In this document: piece after piece, positions 19,364 to 31,314 of the stretch | How the letters are laid out: each line of letters opens with the position of its first letter | Position numbering within the stretch: position 1 is the stretch's first letter | Assembly: GCA_020465985.1 (NCBI GenBank) | Contig: JAANYP010003256.1 | Span: 605,001-669,000, forward strand | Length of the DNA: 64,000 nucleotides | Source: Centrapalus pauciflorus | Lineage: Eukaryota; Streptophyta; Magnoliopsida; Asterales; Asteraceae | Direction of reading: 5' to 3' | Translations under genes and position numbers: made by a program | The notes under the pieces: model-generated | The model's database searches: none | Told to the model about the DNA's origin: nothing | The model's input: only the letters and a program-made list of their open reading frames with translations

Positions 19364-21843
19364 TGTGAGACCCTCTGATTTCTCAAAGGTCTCAAGTCAA
19401 GGCCCAGTAGCAACGCAATATCAATCATGAAACTAAGATAAAATTAACAGTTGCGGAATAAAAGTTAATTACAATCAGAGATAATTTTTAAGTAATAGGG
19501 GCAAACTTCTAGACTAATTCATCAAAACACAATTATAAACTAGCCCAAACCCCAAAGCTCTATCTTTAATCAAGTACCAAGGTATTGGAACAGGTTCTAA
19601 TGCACTTCAAGCTCTTTCAAAGTCCTGACTTATGAACTAGGTCCAGCCAATCCTTTGCCTTTACCTGAAAAATAATGCAACAACGGGTAAGCTTATTTGC
19701 TTAGTGAGAATGTAGAATTTCACATTTAACATGCAATTATGAACGCGGAAGCACATGCACTGCACTCGGCTCATGCACGGCTCAGCTCTATATGCACTGT
19801 ACTAGGCTCATGCACAGCTCAATCTCGAAGGGACATTGGCCAATTAATGCTCTTTTGATGCGCGACTTTGCTCAGCTCCCAGTTATAAAACTGTTGTTGC
19901 TCTTAAGACTTTTAGACAATTTCATAAGGAATGCTCGAATGATGATAAATCCATACACACGCATCATTAGTGGGGATCAGCCACGTACTGGGCTAGCTAC
20001 CAGTAAAAGCTCTATATGGATATCATCGGAATGCTTAGCTCTAGCTACCTTCTGTGCTTTCATCACGTAAATCAGCACATCATAAGCCTAACATTAACCC
20101 AACACTGAGCAATAGTGATGGTGTTAAGCTTAACAATCAAATGACTCGTCGAAGAATCGAATCTAGAAGAATAAATGCTCCGTTCAACAAATCATAGTAA
20201 ATATACTATGATAATATATATCAATAAGCTCAAGATCAGAAAGTCAATAGAATCAGGATCATGCAACAAAAGTCTCAATTCACATAATATGCAGTTAAAG
20301 TGAAATCTACAACTCACAGTTACTGGTTATTTGTGCTCTTTTAGTTTCTGGCTCTGGCTCTGTTCTCACAATTTGTAGTGGATTAGAACCACTATCTGAC
20401 TTATATCAGACTTTCAGATGCTCGCCATTTTGCTCGTTGCTCAATCTGTTATTAATATCATTTCTGATATTTATTAGCTCTTATATTATCTGAATAATAT
20501 ATATATTCAGTGTTCATTCAATTCATAAGCTCAAGGTTCATTATATTCCTTAAAGATCAATGTATATATATATATATATTATCATATATATATATATTAA
20601 TCCATAAATTAATCATTTTTGTCATTTTATGTGTTGATCATGGGATTTATTCAAGTTTAAGAGTATGGGGTTCAATTTTAATAAGCAAATTCGAACCATA
20701 TATGGACAAATTCGAATTCCCTTTTATCTTTATGACTAAACTCGAATCATGTGATTAAATTTGAATCTATACTTGAGCTTGGAATCAAATTCGAAACTTA
20801 TGGGATTAAATTCGAAGGTCATGTTCGATTCTATGAGTAAATTCGAAATCCTTTTATCTTTATGACTAAACTCGAATCATGTGATTAAATTCGAATCTAT
20901 ACTTGAGCTTGGAATCAAATTCGAAACTTATGGGATTAAATTCGAAGGTCATGTTCGTTTCTATGAGTAAATTCGAAATCCATGTGTTAGTTTCGAATAT
21001 ATAAGCTAAACTCGATTACTAGGACTAAATTCGAACTATGATTCGATTTTAAATGAACAATTTCGAATGCCACAAGTTTAATCGAATTTATGGACTAGTT
21101 TCGAAGCCCCCCTTTCGAATTTATAGTTAAATTCGAACACATATTCGAATTTAACCACAAATCGAATTTGATCAATGTATTTCGAGTTTGTTCTTATTAT
21201 TTCGAATTTGTTCATCTTTTATATCTTTAAAACACTCGTTTTAGGTCTAAAAATCACCAAATATGATTAAGTATTACTCCTAGATTCACTTATATTATAC
21301 ATAATCTAGTTAATAATCAAGTTATACTAGCTTAAACTCATAAAAATACTAATTTCGAATTTCTAACTTCAAAACCGAAAGATATAAAACTTAAAACGTA
21401 AATTCTTACCTCAAATTCGTGCGTAATCCTACATGCAACCATATAATCTTGTAGTACTCTTCGTAATCTTCCCGATGACGTATAAATCTTGATAATCCGA
21501 CGGTCGGTTTAGAAGAAATCTTAGAGAGATGTAGAGAGAGAGTAGAGAGAGAGAAAGTCTAGAGAGAGAGTATAGAGAGAGAGAAATCTGATTTTATAAA
21601 CTTAAATTCCGTTTATATACTTCAACTAGTTATGTTTGCTACTTAACCCACTATTATTTTCGTATCTTATATCTCTCTTATTTAGTTATCTTTAATAATT
21701 TATTAATTCATAACTTAAATATTTATATAATTGAATTAAATATTTCAAAACTTAATTAAATTTATAATTCAAATAATGTAATAAATTACATTATTGGTTC
21801 GATAATCAGATATTTAGGATTAGCTAAAAGTCGGGTTGTTACA
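19364..21843 (-). repeat. 5' LTR of the gag-only element, with internal 130-bp duplication
   Basis: Matches 13610-15964 almost base for base. It is longer because 20721-20850 is repeated at 20851-20980 (CTTTTATCTTTATGACTAAA starts both), an event bounded by TTCGAA motifs. It ends GGGTTGTTACA before the GAAAC duplication. Confidence 0.93.
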
Positions 21844-21848
21844 GAAAC

Positions 21849-22335
21849 AAAAAACTTTTATTATGTAAATGAGTATATATATTTTGAAGATGATAAAATT
21901 AAATTTAAAATTACAGATAAACAACTCTGAAAATCGATAATTAAAGTTCATCATATTTATATTTGAAGTTTTATCATCTAATTTAAAATTTTTGTTATCT
22001 AATTAGTTAAACTTTAAATATTGTCAGCAAAATAATTAACATAGAAGTTTATCTAAACTTTTACATTTAAATTTAATTATGATTATTAGGGATAATAATG
22101 ATAGATATTTATTTTAGGTAAATATTAATTTAATATATTGCAATACCTAATTTATTATTAGTTCATTAATAATAAAATTAAAATCAACATTTAATGTAAT
22201 TAAGTTAAGATATTAAATTAGGAAAAATGAAAATTTTGTGCATTGTGAAAGCGACACGTAACACTAGTCGTTTTGCTTTATTATAATATATAAATAAAGA
22301 TGGAATATTTCATTTAATAAACTATATTAATTATT
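21849..22335. other. AT-rich intergenic DNA
   Basis: No gene seen. Near 22245-22300 a segment reads on the minus strand as TCTTTATTTATATATTATAATAAAGC, which could be a Helitron 5' end, but no matching 3' end was found. Confidence 0.4.
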
Positions 22336-22339
22336 TAAG

Positions 22340-22995
22340 GTACAATGGGGGTATACATGACAAAAAAACCAATACCCGACGGAGAATCCGTAACTCGATC
22401 CCGATTTGACCGGGGAATCCCCGAGTTGACCGGGGATAGGGACGGAAAATTCCCGATTTAAAATAATGGGGATGGAGCGGGAATGAGAGACACTTTAATC
22501 CACGAACTCGATCTCGATAATGTATTATGTTTTAATATAGATTATTATATGTATTTAACTTTACAATGTAAATTATATTCATTACATTTTTATATAATAT
22601 ATTAAATATCATTGTATATGACTTTTCTATAGTTTAAAATACTACTGTTTTCTTCATTTTAGTGGTTTTATAAATCTTTTGCATTCATTTCTTTGTTTTA
22701 GTTTCATTATAAATTATAAATTATATATGTAAGTAACTCAAATATGTTTGAATTGATATTTTTTAAAGTTTATTTACATAAAATTTTCTACTAAATTAAT
22801 ATTTGTAGTTTAAAATTAATAATCTTTTAGGAATTTGAAAAACCCGATTCCCCGACGGGGATCCCCGATCCCCGTTTGGGACGGGGATGAGGATAAAAAC
22901 TCATTTCCCGACGGGGACGGGGCCGTGGATGGGGGAGAGAATTAAGAAGCAGGGATGGGGATGAGAACTGATATCCCCCGTCCCATTGCCATGCC
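22340..22995. repeat. Dispersed repeat with GC-rich ends and AT-rich core
   Basis: The left end (CAATGGGGGTATACATGAC, then CCCGAC and CCGGGGAATCCCCGA motifs) and the right end (GACGGGGATCCCCGA, ending CCCGTCCCATTGCCATGCC) are roughly inverted around an AT-rich core. This looks like a decayed terminal-inverted-repeat element. No TSD or coding region was found. Confidence 0.5.
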
Positions 22996-23773
22996 TAAAT
23001 AGGAGAACAAATTAAACAAAAAGTCAATTGTTAATTACCACATTTAAAATAACTTTGTTAATAGGTTACAAAAATTCACACTATCAAATTCAATTTTTTT
23101 ATAAAATAAAGGTTACGCTGCAAATTATCGTTTGTTTATACTATTTTATTACAGTTATTTTCGTAACAACTTTTACTATAATCTTTTTTTTTTATTTCAC
23201 AAGGGATAGTAGCCTAGTAGGGGGCTGGACCGAGAATTTGTCATTTCATCTCTATTTTTAAATATTCGTTCGTTATCTATGATGATTAAAAAAACTACAA
23301 TGACTTAAACAGAGATCACCGTCATGTAATTGCTGATAATCGTGAAAATTGAAAATAACAATCACATGATCTCTTTATCCCGTCAGCAATATATTATATA
23401 ATTTATAATAAACCGTTAGAAACAAATTGTCGTACTGAAATCATATAAGTTTTTCATCCAACTCATACTATATTAACAAAGATGACATGCGTTTTTTTTT
23501 TTTTTATATAGTTGTGTCACTTAGAATTTTAAGCGACGTACAACAAATTAACGTTACTAGATAAATAAGTAGATTCAATGTTGTATGTTTTAACAATAAC
23601 TTCAAACATTATTGCATAAATCATGTTAAAAATAAGTTCGTTGTATAAGTTGGTCAAAGAAGAACACGTCATTGCATATTTTGATAACAAATTCTAACAT
23701 AAAAGTGATTTGCCTAATTCAATACTAAACCAAACAGAAAACGCACACGGGTGAAACTGGTGAACTGTGTCAA
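22996..23773. other. Intergenic DNA upstream of the intact F-box gene
   Basis: AT-rich with poly-T runs and no supported gene. The F-box promoter must lie in its right-hand part, but no convincing TATA box could be singled out. Confidence 0.45.
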
Positions 23774-23791
23774 AAACCCTAGAAATTCATC
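23774..23791 (+). promoter_or_regulatory. Shared F-box leader AAACCCTAGAAATTCATC
   Basis: This 18-base sequence lies 14 bases before the start codon and recurs at 6678-6695 and 31951-31968 before the two broken paralogues. Its 5' part contains AAACCCTA, the telo-box core known from plant promoters and leaders. A functional role is inferred from conservation among copies, which could also simply reflect recent duplication. Confidence 0.6.
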
Positions 23792-23805
23792 CAACAAAAT
23801 AAAAA

Positions 23806-25023
23806 ATGTCGGACCACATTCCAATTGAAATGCAAGAAGAAATCATCAGATGGCTTCCAGTCAAACCATTAATTCAGTTCAGATCCGTTTCCAAAACATG
23901 GAGGTGTTTGATCGACAGCCATCGGTTTATTGCTGCTCAAAGCGTTCTTCGCCCTCGTTCCCACCGTCTGCTTGTACGGTACACCAAACCTGATCATATC
24001 GATGAAGTATATCTTTCTATTGTTGATGATGGCACTTTTCCCCAAAATAAATTTGCTCTTACAGTTCCCTCCTCTGTTGAACTCCTTCATGATTTAACAA
24101 TATTTGGTAACTGTCATGGATTGTTTTGCATGTACGGTGTTTATGAGGAGGGAGATGAGCCTGATGATCCTTTTCAAAGGATGGCTGTTCTTTGGAATCC
24201 TTCAATTAGAAAAACTGTGGCTATTTCCTTGCCTAATGAACCAATTAGCCATGGACTTGTTTTTGGTTTTGGGGTTTGTCCTGTTACTAGTGACATTAAG
24301 ATTCTTATGAATGGTTATGAAATCGTTGACAAAGTTACGGTTTTTATGTTTAGCTCAGGGATCTGGAGAAGTTCAACTATCAATCTGCCTGGTAAATTGC
24401 CTAATTTTGAAGGTCCTAAGCAGGTAGTTGTAGGTAGGTTTATTTATTGGTTGGTCTCTCTTAGTATTGCTAAAGATGGTGGATTTGAGACGCGTAATGC
24501 TATTTTGTCATTTAATTTAACAAATGATGAATTTGAAGCTGTGTACCTGCCAACTAGTCTGACACTCGAGCCTGCCGCTGAGTTGTCTATTTTTAAACGA
24601 AAGGAGTCTCTTGCTATCATCAAATTCAATTTTAATGTCAATTTGCAAGGTTATACTGTATGGAAAATGAAGCATTCTGTTTCAAATTCAATAGTTTTTA
24701 CGAAGCTATACACCCTTACAGAACACGATGCATCAGTAAATGCATTACTAGGATTTAGGAGAAGTGGCGAACATCTACTCGAAGTGCAAGATGATGAAGA
24801 CAAAGCTTTGGATTTGGTTGCACTAGCTGATTCTAAGGACTACTCAGAACACTACTATTATTATGATGATATATATGGAGCTGAGTCTTCATTCTGTGTG
24901 TATTCCTACAAAGAGACCCTACTTCTGCACAATCAGCCTGATTTTATTAGTTGTCTTGCCTTGGATGAGGATGAACATGTGGCTACTTCCAATGAAGAGA
25001 TGACTTTTGGTATAAAAAGTTAG
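23806..25023 (+). CDS. F-box protein with F-box-associated domain, 405 aa
   Basis: A single exon of 405 codons from ATG 23806 to TAG 25021-25023. Residues about 3-45 are the F-box (IPIEMQEEIIRWLPVKPLIQ then FRSVSKTWRCLI), which binds SKP1 in SCF ubiquitin ligases. Residues about 95-330 form an F-box-associated domain with family hallmarks GLFCMYG, AVLWNPSIRKTVAIS, VFGFGVCP, FIYWLVSL, LSFNLTNDEFE and SLAIIK. The tail is acidic (LALDEDEHV). The length is normal for this plant family, so it looks intact. The substrate is unknown; relatives act in defence, self-incompatibility or hormone responses, and none can be singled out. The stop codon is followed directly by GTAAGT, so a 3' UTR intron ending near 25121 is possible. 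Confidence 0.93.
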   Translation: MSDHIPIEMQEEIIRWLPVKPLIQFRSVSKTWRCLIDSHRFIAAQSVLRPRSHRLLVRYTKPDHIDEVYLSIVDDGTFPQNKFALTVPSSVELLHDLTIFGNCHGLFCMYGVYEEGDEPDDPFQRMAVLWNPSIRKTVAISLPNEPISHGLVFGFGVCPVTSDIKILMNGYEIVDKVTVFMFSSGIWRSSTINLPGKLPNFEGPKQVVVGRFIYWLVSLSIAKDGGFETRNAILSFNLTNDEFEAVYLPTSLTLEPAAELSIFKRKESLAIIKFNFNVNLQGYTVWKMKHSVSNSIVFTKLYTLTEHDASVNALLGFRRSGEHLLEVQDDEDKALDLVALADSKDYSEHYYYYDDIYGAESSFCVYSYKETLLLHNQPDFISCLALDEDEHVATSNEEMTFGIKS

Positions 25024-26567
25024 GTAAGTCACATATGTACTGCCTTTTGCCATGCAGTAAGATCAATGTTAGACATTCAGTTGTTGTTTTTTTTTTTTCT
25101 TTTTGAACTCTATGCACACAGGTTTATGTTGACCGAAGCAATTATGATCGTGGGGTTGCTCTAATTCTTGGTTTAAGAGGTCTAATTTAAGAAACGCCAT
25201 TGGTGCATCAGCTTTTGTGTTTGCCATGGTTACAGGTGAGAGACCTACAATATATATGTTTAGTAATTTTAGTTGGCTTGTCAGTTGGGAAGCAGGGAAA
25301 TCCATTTTCATTTCTGATAACAATACAGCAGTGTAGATTTGACAATTACATTGTAATTAATGGCCTTCTAGGAAGATTGTTCAAACTCACTGTCCCAAAA
25401 AAGATTTTATGCAAGTGACTTTAGTAGATATATATCTCTACATATTTTATTCATAAAAATGTATGCTGTTAGTTAAGTGTAATGGGTTCTTCTCAAAGTG
25501 ACTAAATAACGGAGGTGAAATTGGTTGGGCGTGCAGGTTTGGCTGCTTTGGTTATGGACTTTTGAAGAGTTTTCTTGCCCATGACAATTAGCTTTATTTT
25601 CACTTAAGTTAATTGATCCATTTTAGACATTAACAGTTTAATTGATGTAATTTTTATAATATAAATAAGTACTTGGTAAAGCAGTTCTGTTTTATATACA
25701 CTGTAACTGTGCTACTTGAAGTTGCATCTGTAAAATTGAAGATTAACGAAAACCATTTGGTTTCAATCAGCTGGTAAAAGACAAGGTGGAACAAATTTGT
25801 TTCAAGAATCATAAATACTTTTATGTCTATTTTGAATAGGCAATTGAATGGAAAACACCTACTTTTTGGTCTAATGCTCGAAATCTTTTTGTACAAAAAA
25901 TTTTCAAAGCTGAGTCTACCTCCTACAGCAGTCGCTCTTTCTGGGTCTTCATAAGTCAATATAGAAAACCGATTGGCATTCCATTGTAAATGACCATATA
26001 TAGACCTTTAGGAGGTGCATGACTCGTCCATTGTGACCTATGTGAGGCTCTTGCTTTTTCGTATACATCTTTGTCTGTGCGAGCAAAAACAAGTTTTATG
26101 ATTGTGTTGACATTTTGTAAGCTCCCCTTAAGTTACGCCATTTTTTTTTCTAGATTGGCAATATCGAGCATGGATTGCTTGTTCTCAAGCCGTCTTTTTT
26201 TACCAAGTTTGGTAGAGAGATGGGTGTGGAGAATATAAACCCCGGTGAGCTCGTGAGTGTCCACTACTACTACTCTTTTTGCGGTCTGCTAAACTGCCAA
26301 GATTTGTCAATTCAAGTGATAGAAAATGTTAATGTGCAGACTGCAGTGGTGGAAATTCTTGTGTATACAACCCCACATATTCTTTTCATGTAGTATTTGA
26401 TATGTTCAAAGATTTTGTCGAATTAACATGCTTGCTTTCATGTTTATGATTGTGGTATGATTTTCATATTAAGAAATTACCTATGCAGTTTTTATAATAA
26501 ATCTATGAATGTGATTGAATACGATTTATTGTTAATCACACATAATTTATTATAACATGCATAGTTG
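25024..26567. other. 3' flank of the F-box gene and intergenic DNA
   Basis: The first 300 bp resemble the 3' flank of the pseudogene at 6702. Several short frames on both strands (for example 25959-25654 minus, 26175-26393 plus) show no domain and no splice support. Nothing else can be called. Confidence 0.5.
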
Positions 26568-26620
26568 TTAAAAGCGTGCCTAGGCACTGAGGCGAATAAG
26601 GCGCATGCTTTGGGGCTTTA

Positions 26621-26943
26621 TGATGAGGATCTTATTACTGAGCCCAATTCCTTAGATGAGCAGCCCAACAAACCCAACAAATGGATTGTTTACAAAAGGA
26701 CGCCACGTGTAGGGCAGTGATGAATGCATTTAGTTATTTTGTTAAGGGGGAATCTAAATAAATATATTAATAGGGGGGATAGTCATGCAGGGGGTTTTAT
26801 CTTGTTAATTTACCAGAATTGTAATCGGCTCTTGAGAGCTTGGGCAGGAAGTCTCATATGGAGCTTCTCTGATTTTATCCTTTCAATCAAATTCCAATCA
26901 TTCAGCCATTATTTATTCATTTTCATTTCATCGTTCTTATTAA
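26621..26943 (+). repeat. 5' LTR of the Reina-like element
   Basis: Begins TGATGAGGATCTTATTA; the end is placed near TTATTAA by comparison with the right LTR. TTGGTTCCATCGCCGGGAA follows at the position of a primer-binding site. It has the layout of a tRNA 3' end (TGG, acceptor strand, CCGGG), but the tRNA could not be named. Confidence 0.8.
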
Positions 26944-26967
26944 TTGGTTCCATCGCCGGGAAACGAA

Positions 26968-27897
26968 ATGGGTCAACCAGAGGCACCATCAATGACTACG
27001 AGGTTGCAAGCTTGCTCACGATGAGAAGATACAAAACCTTTATGCTGATGTGAAGGATCTCAAAATCTTTGTCTCCTCCTTGAAGGAGGTTCTCAATGGA
27101 TTGCCTGATTCAATTGAGAAGATGATATCTGTTTTTTTAAGAAGCAAGGTAAACATCCCCCACCTGCGTTTTTCGATGATGGTTTTGTGCTCAATGAAGG
27201 CTCTGCTTCTGGCGCTAAAGGCCTTGATGGGTTTTTGCGTGACGATCACTTTGACGACTCCCTCTTTTCTCTGCCTAAAGTGAAGCTTCCATTGTTTGAT
27301 GGGATTGATCCTCGTGGTTGGATTACCAAGGCTAATCTATATTTCCATGTGCACAACACTCCCAATCCTCAAAAACTTAAACTCGTCCAAATGTGCGTGG
27401 ACGGTGCTGCCTTGAATTGGTTTACTAACATCCTGTACAAACACCCACGTCTGGATTGGTCTGATTTTCGTACTAAGCTTATGACCCGTTTCAGTGGTAC
27501 TAAATTTCGTAATGCACATGAGGCTTTGGGATCTCTGTTCCAGGAAGGGGATATTGAAGAGTATATTGAAGAATTTGAAGCTTTGTCTCCTTTGATTCCC
27601 GATCAGTCGGAAGAGCAATCGATAGGGATGTTTCTTCGGGGGTTAAGAAACGAGGTAAGAAATTGGGTGAGAGCGCTGAACCCTACCTTGTGTGACCAAG
27701 CAATGGAGTTGGCGAGGCATGTATCCAGCGCTACTGCACCTTCATCGGAGGCGGCGTCAAGCACGGGACGTTTACGTCCAACTGGAAAGGGTATGCTAAA
27801 CCAGACCGTTCATTACAGCCCAATGTCCACACTAAGCCCATTTCACAAACAAGCCCATCCACAATTAAAGCCCAACCTTCATCCAATAGCAGCCTAA
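26968..27897 (+). pseudogene. gag of the Reina-like element, frame-broken
   Basis: An ATG at 26968 opens a frame (MGQPEAPSM) that breaks after about 18 codons. Homologous sequence continues in other frames (NLYADVKDLKIFVSSLKEVL, then IEKMISVFLRSK) until an open stretch from 27187 to 27897. That stretch contains the gag domain: LPLFDGIDPRGWI, ALNWFTNILYKHPRLDWSDF, EALSPLIPDQSEEQSIGMFL. It would encode the capsid. At least two frameshifts disable it. Confidence 0.82.
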
Positions 27898-27905
27898 TTC
27901 GTCAT

Positions 27906-28567
27906 TTGACCAAGTCAGAGTGGGAAGAGAGACGTCGTCAAGGATTATGTTTTGGGTGTGGTCAAAAATACTCTCCCCAACACAAATGTTCTGCTGGAGG
28001 GTTGCGGATTATGCTTCTTGCTGGAGGAGAAGAGGTAAATGAAGATGGCGAGGTATATACTCTTGTAACTGAAGAAATCAGAGAAACCCTTGTTGATAGT
28101 GAGTGTCAATCTTTGGAATTGTGTGGTGTGGCAATCGATTCTCCTTCAACTGAACTTAAAACATTGAAGCTAATGGGAGAAATCAATGGGTACCTAATTC
28201 TCGTTGATAGCGGCGCTACACACAATTTCATCTCAAAGAAATTAGCTCGTGATCTAGGTCTCGAGCCGACAGTGGGAATTCGTTTGGGGGACGGAAACCG
28301 AGTGTGGGTTACTGACAGTGTCGAAATGTGCCTTTGAAATTTGGTTCATTCATATGCCAAGTTGATGTGATTGTCTACGAACTTGGGCCACTAGATTTCA
28401 TACTTGGTATTGCTTGGTTGAAACAATTAGGTGATGTGCTCTTCAATTGGCAGACGCATGAAATGCAATTTTGGCAACATGGCATGCCAGTGAAACTTAA
28501 AGGAATAAATTCTCCACTTGCAAACCAAATCTCTCTTCGTAATTGCCTAGATGGGCTCCACTCATGA
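27906..28567 (+). pseudogene. Nucleocapsid and aspartic protease region
   Basis: Two overlapping frames (27906-28337 and 28328-28567) carry a cysteine motif CFGCGQKYSPQHKC and the aspartic protease active site LVDSGATHNF, followed by LDFILGIAWL. A frameshift at about 28330 separates them. In an intact element they would be one polyprotein. Confidence 0.85.
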
Positions 28568-29440
28568 CTATTCTAACCTAGACCCACACCAACAAAGGCA
28601 ACTCGAAAATCTTTTAGCCAATTACATGTACTTATTCCAAGAACCCCAGGGTCTACCTCTATCGAACACACCATTAATCTTTATGAGGGTCAAGGACCAA
28701 TTTGTGTACGCCCATATGGGTACCCGCACGCTCAAAAAGACGGAATTCAAAGGCTGGTCAGTGAGTTTATACGAGTCAGTCAAAGTTCCTTTTCCGGTCC
28801 CGATTATGTCAAGAAGAAGGATGCTTCATGGAGATTATGTATCGACTATCGAGCTCTCAACAAGGTAACTATCCCTGACAAATACCCTTTAGAACTTTTG
28901 GATGAGTTACATGGTTCAAAATTTTTCTCAAAAGTCGATCTTATATCTGGCTTATATCAAGTTCGAGTTAGGAAATCAGATGTGGAAAAAACGGCATTTC
29001 GGACTCACGACGATCACTACGAATTTCTTGTTATGCCATTTGGCTTAACAAACGCGCCTGCCACGTTTCAAGCACTTATGAACGAAATCTTTCATCCCCT
29101 ACTTCGTGATGGGGTGCTTGTATTTTTTGACGATATTCTTATTTACAGTCCAACGTGGGAGCACCATGTCCGACTGTTGAATCCAGTCCTTCAACTCCTT
29201 CAGCAACATGAATTAGTGGTAAATAAGAAGAAAAGTCATTTCGGAATTCGATCAGTCGAGTACCTCGGGCATGTGATTGACAAAAGGGGAGTTTCAATGA
29301 ACCCATCAAAGGTTGAATCAATCAACAATCGGCCAGTTCCGATGAATGTCAAAGGAGTGCGAGGTTTCCTTGGGCTAACCGGGTGCTATCGAAAGTTTAT
29401 CCGTGGATACGGTAAATCGCACAACCACTTGCTGATTTGA
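28551..29440 (+). pseudogene. Reverse transcriptase region
   Basis: Two open stretches. The first (to about 28868) has the decayed RT N-terminus in mixed frames. The second (28898-29440) reads FFSKVDLISGLYQVRV, AFRTHDDHYEFLVMPFGLTN, and the catalytic block VFFDDILIYS, in which the usual YxDD-type Asp pair is present as FFDD. It continues to YLGHVIDKRGVSMNP and VRGFLGLTGCYRKFI and stops at 29438-29440. Frame breaks make it non-functional. Confidence 0.88.
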
Positions 29441-29904
29441 CAAAAAAGGACAATTTTCATTGGGATACAAAAGCTGAGGCTCCTTTCGACGAATTAAAGC
29501 GACAAATGATTGCTGCCCCGGTTTTAGCACTTCCAGATTTTTCGAAACCTTTTGAGATCGAATGTGATGCCTCCGGACGGGGTATAGGGGCTGTTCTTAT
29601 GCAAGAAAAACGGATGATTGCATTTTTTAGTAAAGCTTTAGCTGAGAAAACGCTAACCAAACCAGCTTACGAAAAAGAAATAATGGCGTTAGCTTTATCA
29701 ATTCAACATTGGCGACTGTATCTTCTGGGGCGACAGTTCAGTGTATTTACCGACCAGAAGAGTTTAAAGCATTTACTAGAGCAACGTATAACCACCCCCG
29801 ACCAACAAAATTGGCTGGCAAAATTAATGGGCTATCATTTTTCAATTTCTTACAAACCTGGAAGTGAGATGCGCTTTCTAGAATTCATGAGGGATCTGAA
29901 TTGA
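29437..29904 (+). pseudogene. RNase H region
   Basis: Reads ALPDFSKPFEIECDASGRGI, MIAFFSKAL, YEKEIMALALSIQHWRLYLL, FTDQKSLKHLLEQ: the RNase H of Ty3/gypsy with its Asp, Glu and Asp residues visible. It is out of frame with the RT stretch before it. Confidence 0.85.
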
Positions 29905-31148
29905 ATGCAATGATCTCCTTTCCACAGTGGTTGGATGACAATAGCCTTACAGAGGGTTCTGAATCAGATGATCAGATGCAAAGGATAATTAAAGATCTCA
30001 CCGAACGCCCCCATTCTCGCCCAAATTTTTCTCTAGTTGAAGGGAAGTTGTACTATAAACATAAACCGGTTCTCTCGACTTCTTCACCATGGATACCCAT
30101 GTTGTTAAAAGAATTCCATTGTAGCCCAAGTGGAGGCCATTCCGGGTCCCTTCGTACCTATAAGCGATTAGCCGCTCATATTTATTGGATTGGTATGACC
30201 AAATCTGTGAAGCAATATGTCCAAGAATGTGATGTGTGCCAGCGATACAAGTCCTCTACTTTAGCTCCTGCCGGCCTCTTGCAACCTCTTCCTATTCTTT
30301 GAGCCATATGGGAGGATATATCTCTCGACTTTATTACTGGTTTGCCCAAATCAAAAGGTTACGAAGCCATTCTGGTCGTGGTTGATCGCCTCTCCAAATT
30401 CTGTCATTCGTTCCTACCCGTACACGGCTCGCTCTTTGGCTGATGTTTTTATTAAAGAGGTCATCCGTTTACATGGAATTCCAAAAAGTTCTGGAAGGAG
30501 ATCTTTACAAAGCAGGGTAGCGAATTAAAATTCAGCTCCGCCTATCACCCTGAAACCGACAGGCAGACTGAAGTGGTAAACAGGAGTTTGGAGACGTATT
30601 TAAGGTGCTTTGCTGCAGACAAGCCAAAATCATGGTCCTACTGGCTTCCATGGGCTGAATTTTGGCATAATACGGCATACCATGTCTCAATCAACACCAC
30701 ACCTTTCGAAATTCTGTATGGTCGTCCCCCTCCTACCTTGTTTCGTTGTGCAGCTGTCCAACAACACCTTCAAGACCGTGATGAAGCCCTCCACCAGCTT
30801 AAGTATCATCTGGATCGGGCTCAAACACAGATGAGAGCATCAGCCGACAAGCATAAACGAAATGCCAATTTTGAGGTCGGAGAATGGGTGTTCCTTAAGC
30901 TTCGCCCCCACCGCCAACAATCTGTCATTCGACGAATTAATCAGAAATTGGCAGCCCGATATTATGGTCCTTTCCTTATTGTTGCAAAGGTTGGGCAAGT
31001 GGCTTACCGTCTTCAACTTCCGGACTCGACAAAGATTGATCCGGTGTTTCATGTTTTGCTTTTGAAACGGGCTGTTGGAAATGTTACCGTTGAGCCAAAC
31101 CTCCCTCAAGGGTTGTCTGTTGACTCCAGCTTTGCTCAAACACCATAG
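29901..31148 (+). pseudogene. Integrase region
   Basis: 29901-30302 holds the N-terminal zinc motif (HCSPSGGHSGSLRTYKRL, then CDVCQRYK) and ends in a stop at 30300-30302. The catalytic core is damaged: DFITGLPKS and VVVDRLSKF are readable near 30331-30400, then the frame fails. From 30573 to 31148 the C-terminal part is open (FWHNTAYHVSINTTPFEILY, KLAARYYGPFLIVAKVG, DPVFHVLLLK). Confidence 0.85.
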
Positions 31149-31314
31149 AAGTGTTTAGCAACACGAGTGATTTCAAAAAACGGAGCTCAAGTTCAGCAAT
31201 GGCTCATCCAGTGGAAAGCAAGTTCCGTTGAAGACTCAACTTGGGAAGATGCAGCACATGTTCAACGTCAATTTCCCTCTTTCCAGCTTGTCCAGTTATT
31301 CAAGAGGCGGCCAT
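31149..31314 (+). pseudogene. Chromodomain-like C-terminus
   Basis: WLIQWKASSVEDSTWEDA (about 31200-31253), followed by FPSFQL, matches the chromodomain that ends chromovirus integrases. A stop (TAG 31146-31148) separates it from the integrase. Confidence 0.75.

Larger units (their letters stand above)
13610..21843 (-). mobile_element. Gag-only Ty3/gypsy LTR retrotransposon (TR-GAG type), 8.2 kb
   Basis: Two long LTRs (13610-15964 and 19364-21843) are flanked by a perfect 5-bp duplication GAAAC (13605-13609 and 21844-21848). Transcription runs on the minus strand. Next to the right LTR is a primer-binding site for initiator tRNA-Met (19348-19360), followed by an intact gag (19162-17924). The pol region is missing except for a remnant of the C-terminal end near the left LTR; about 1.4 kb of unrelated DNA takes its place. 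The LTRs differ by only about 15-20 substitutions over 2.3 kb plus one 130-bp duplication, so insertion was recent. The element would need enzymes from a relative, and the Tekay-like elements in this window share its gag style and ends. Confidence 0.9.

Noticed and set aside
22245..22300. Third Helitron
   Set aside because: A 5'-like end was seen on the minus strand but no hairpin plus CTRR end could be paired with it.
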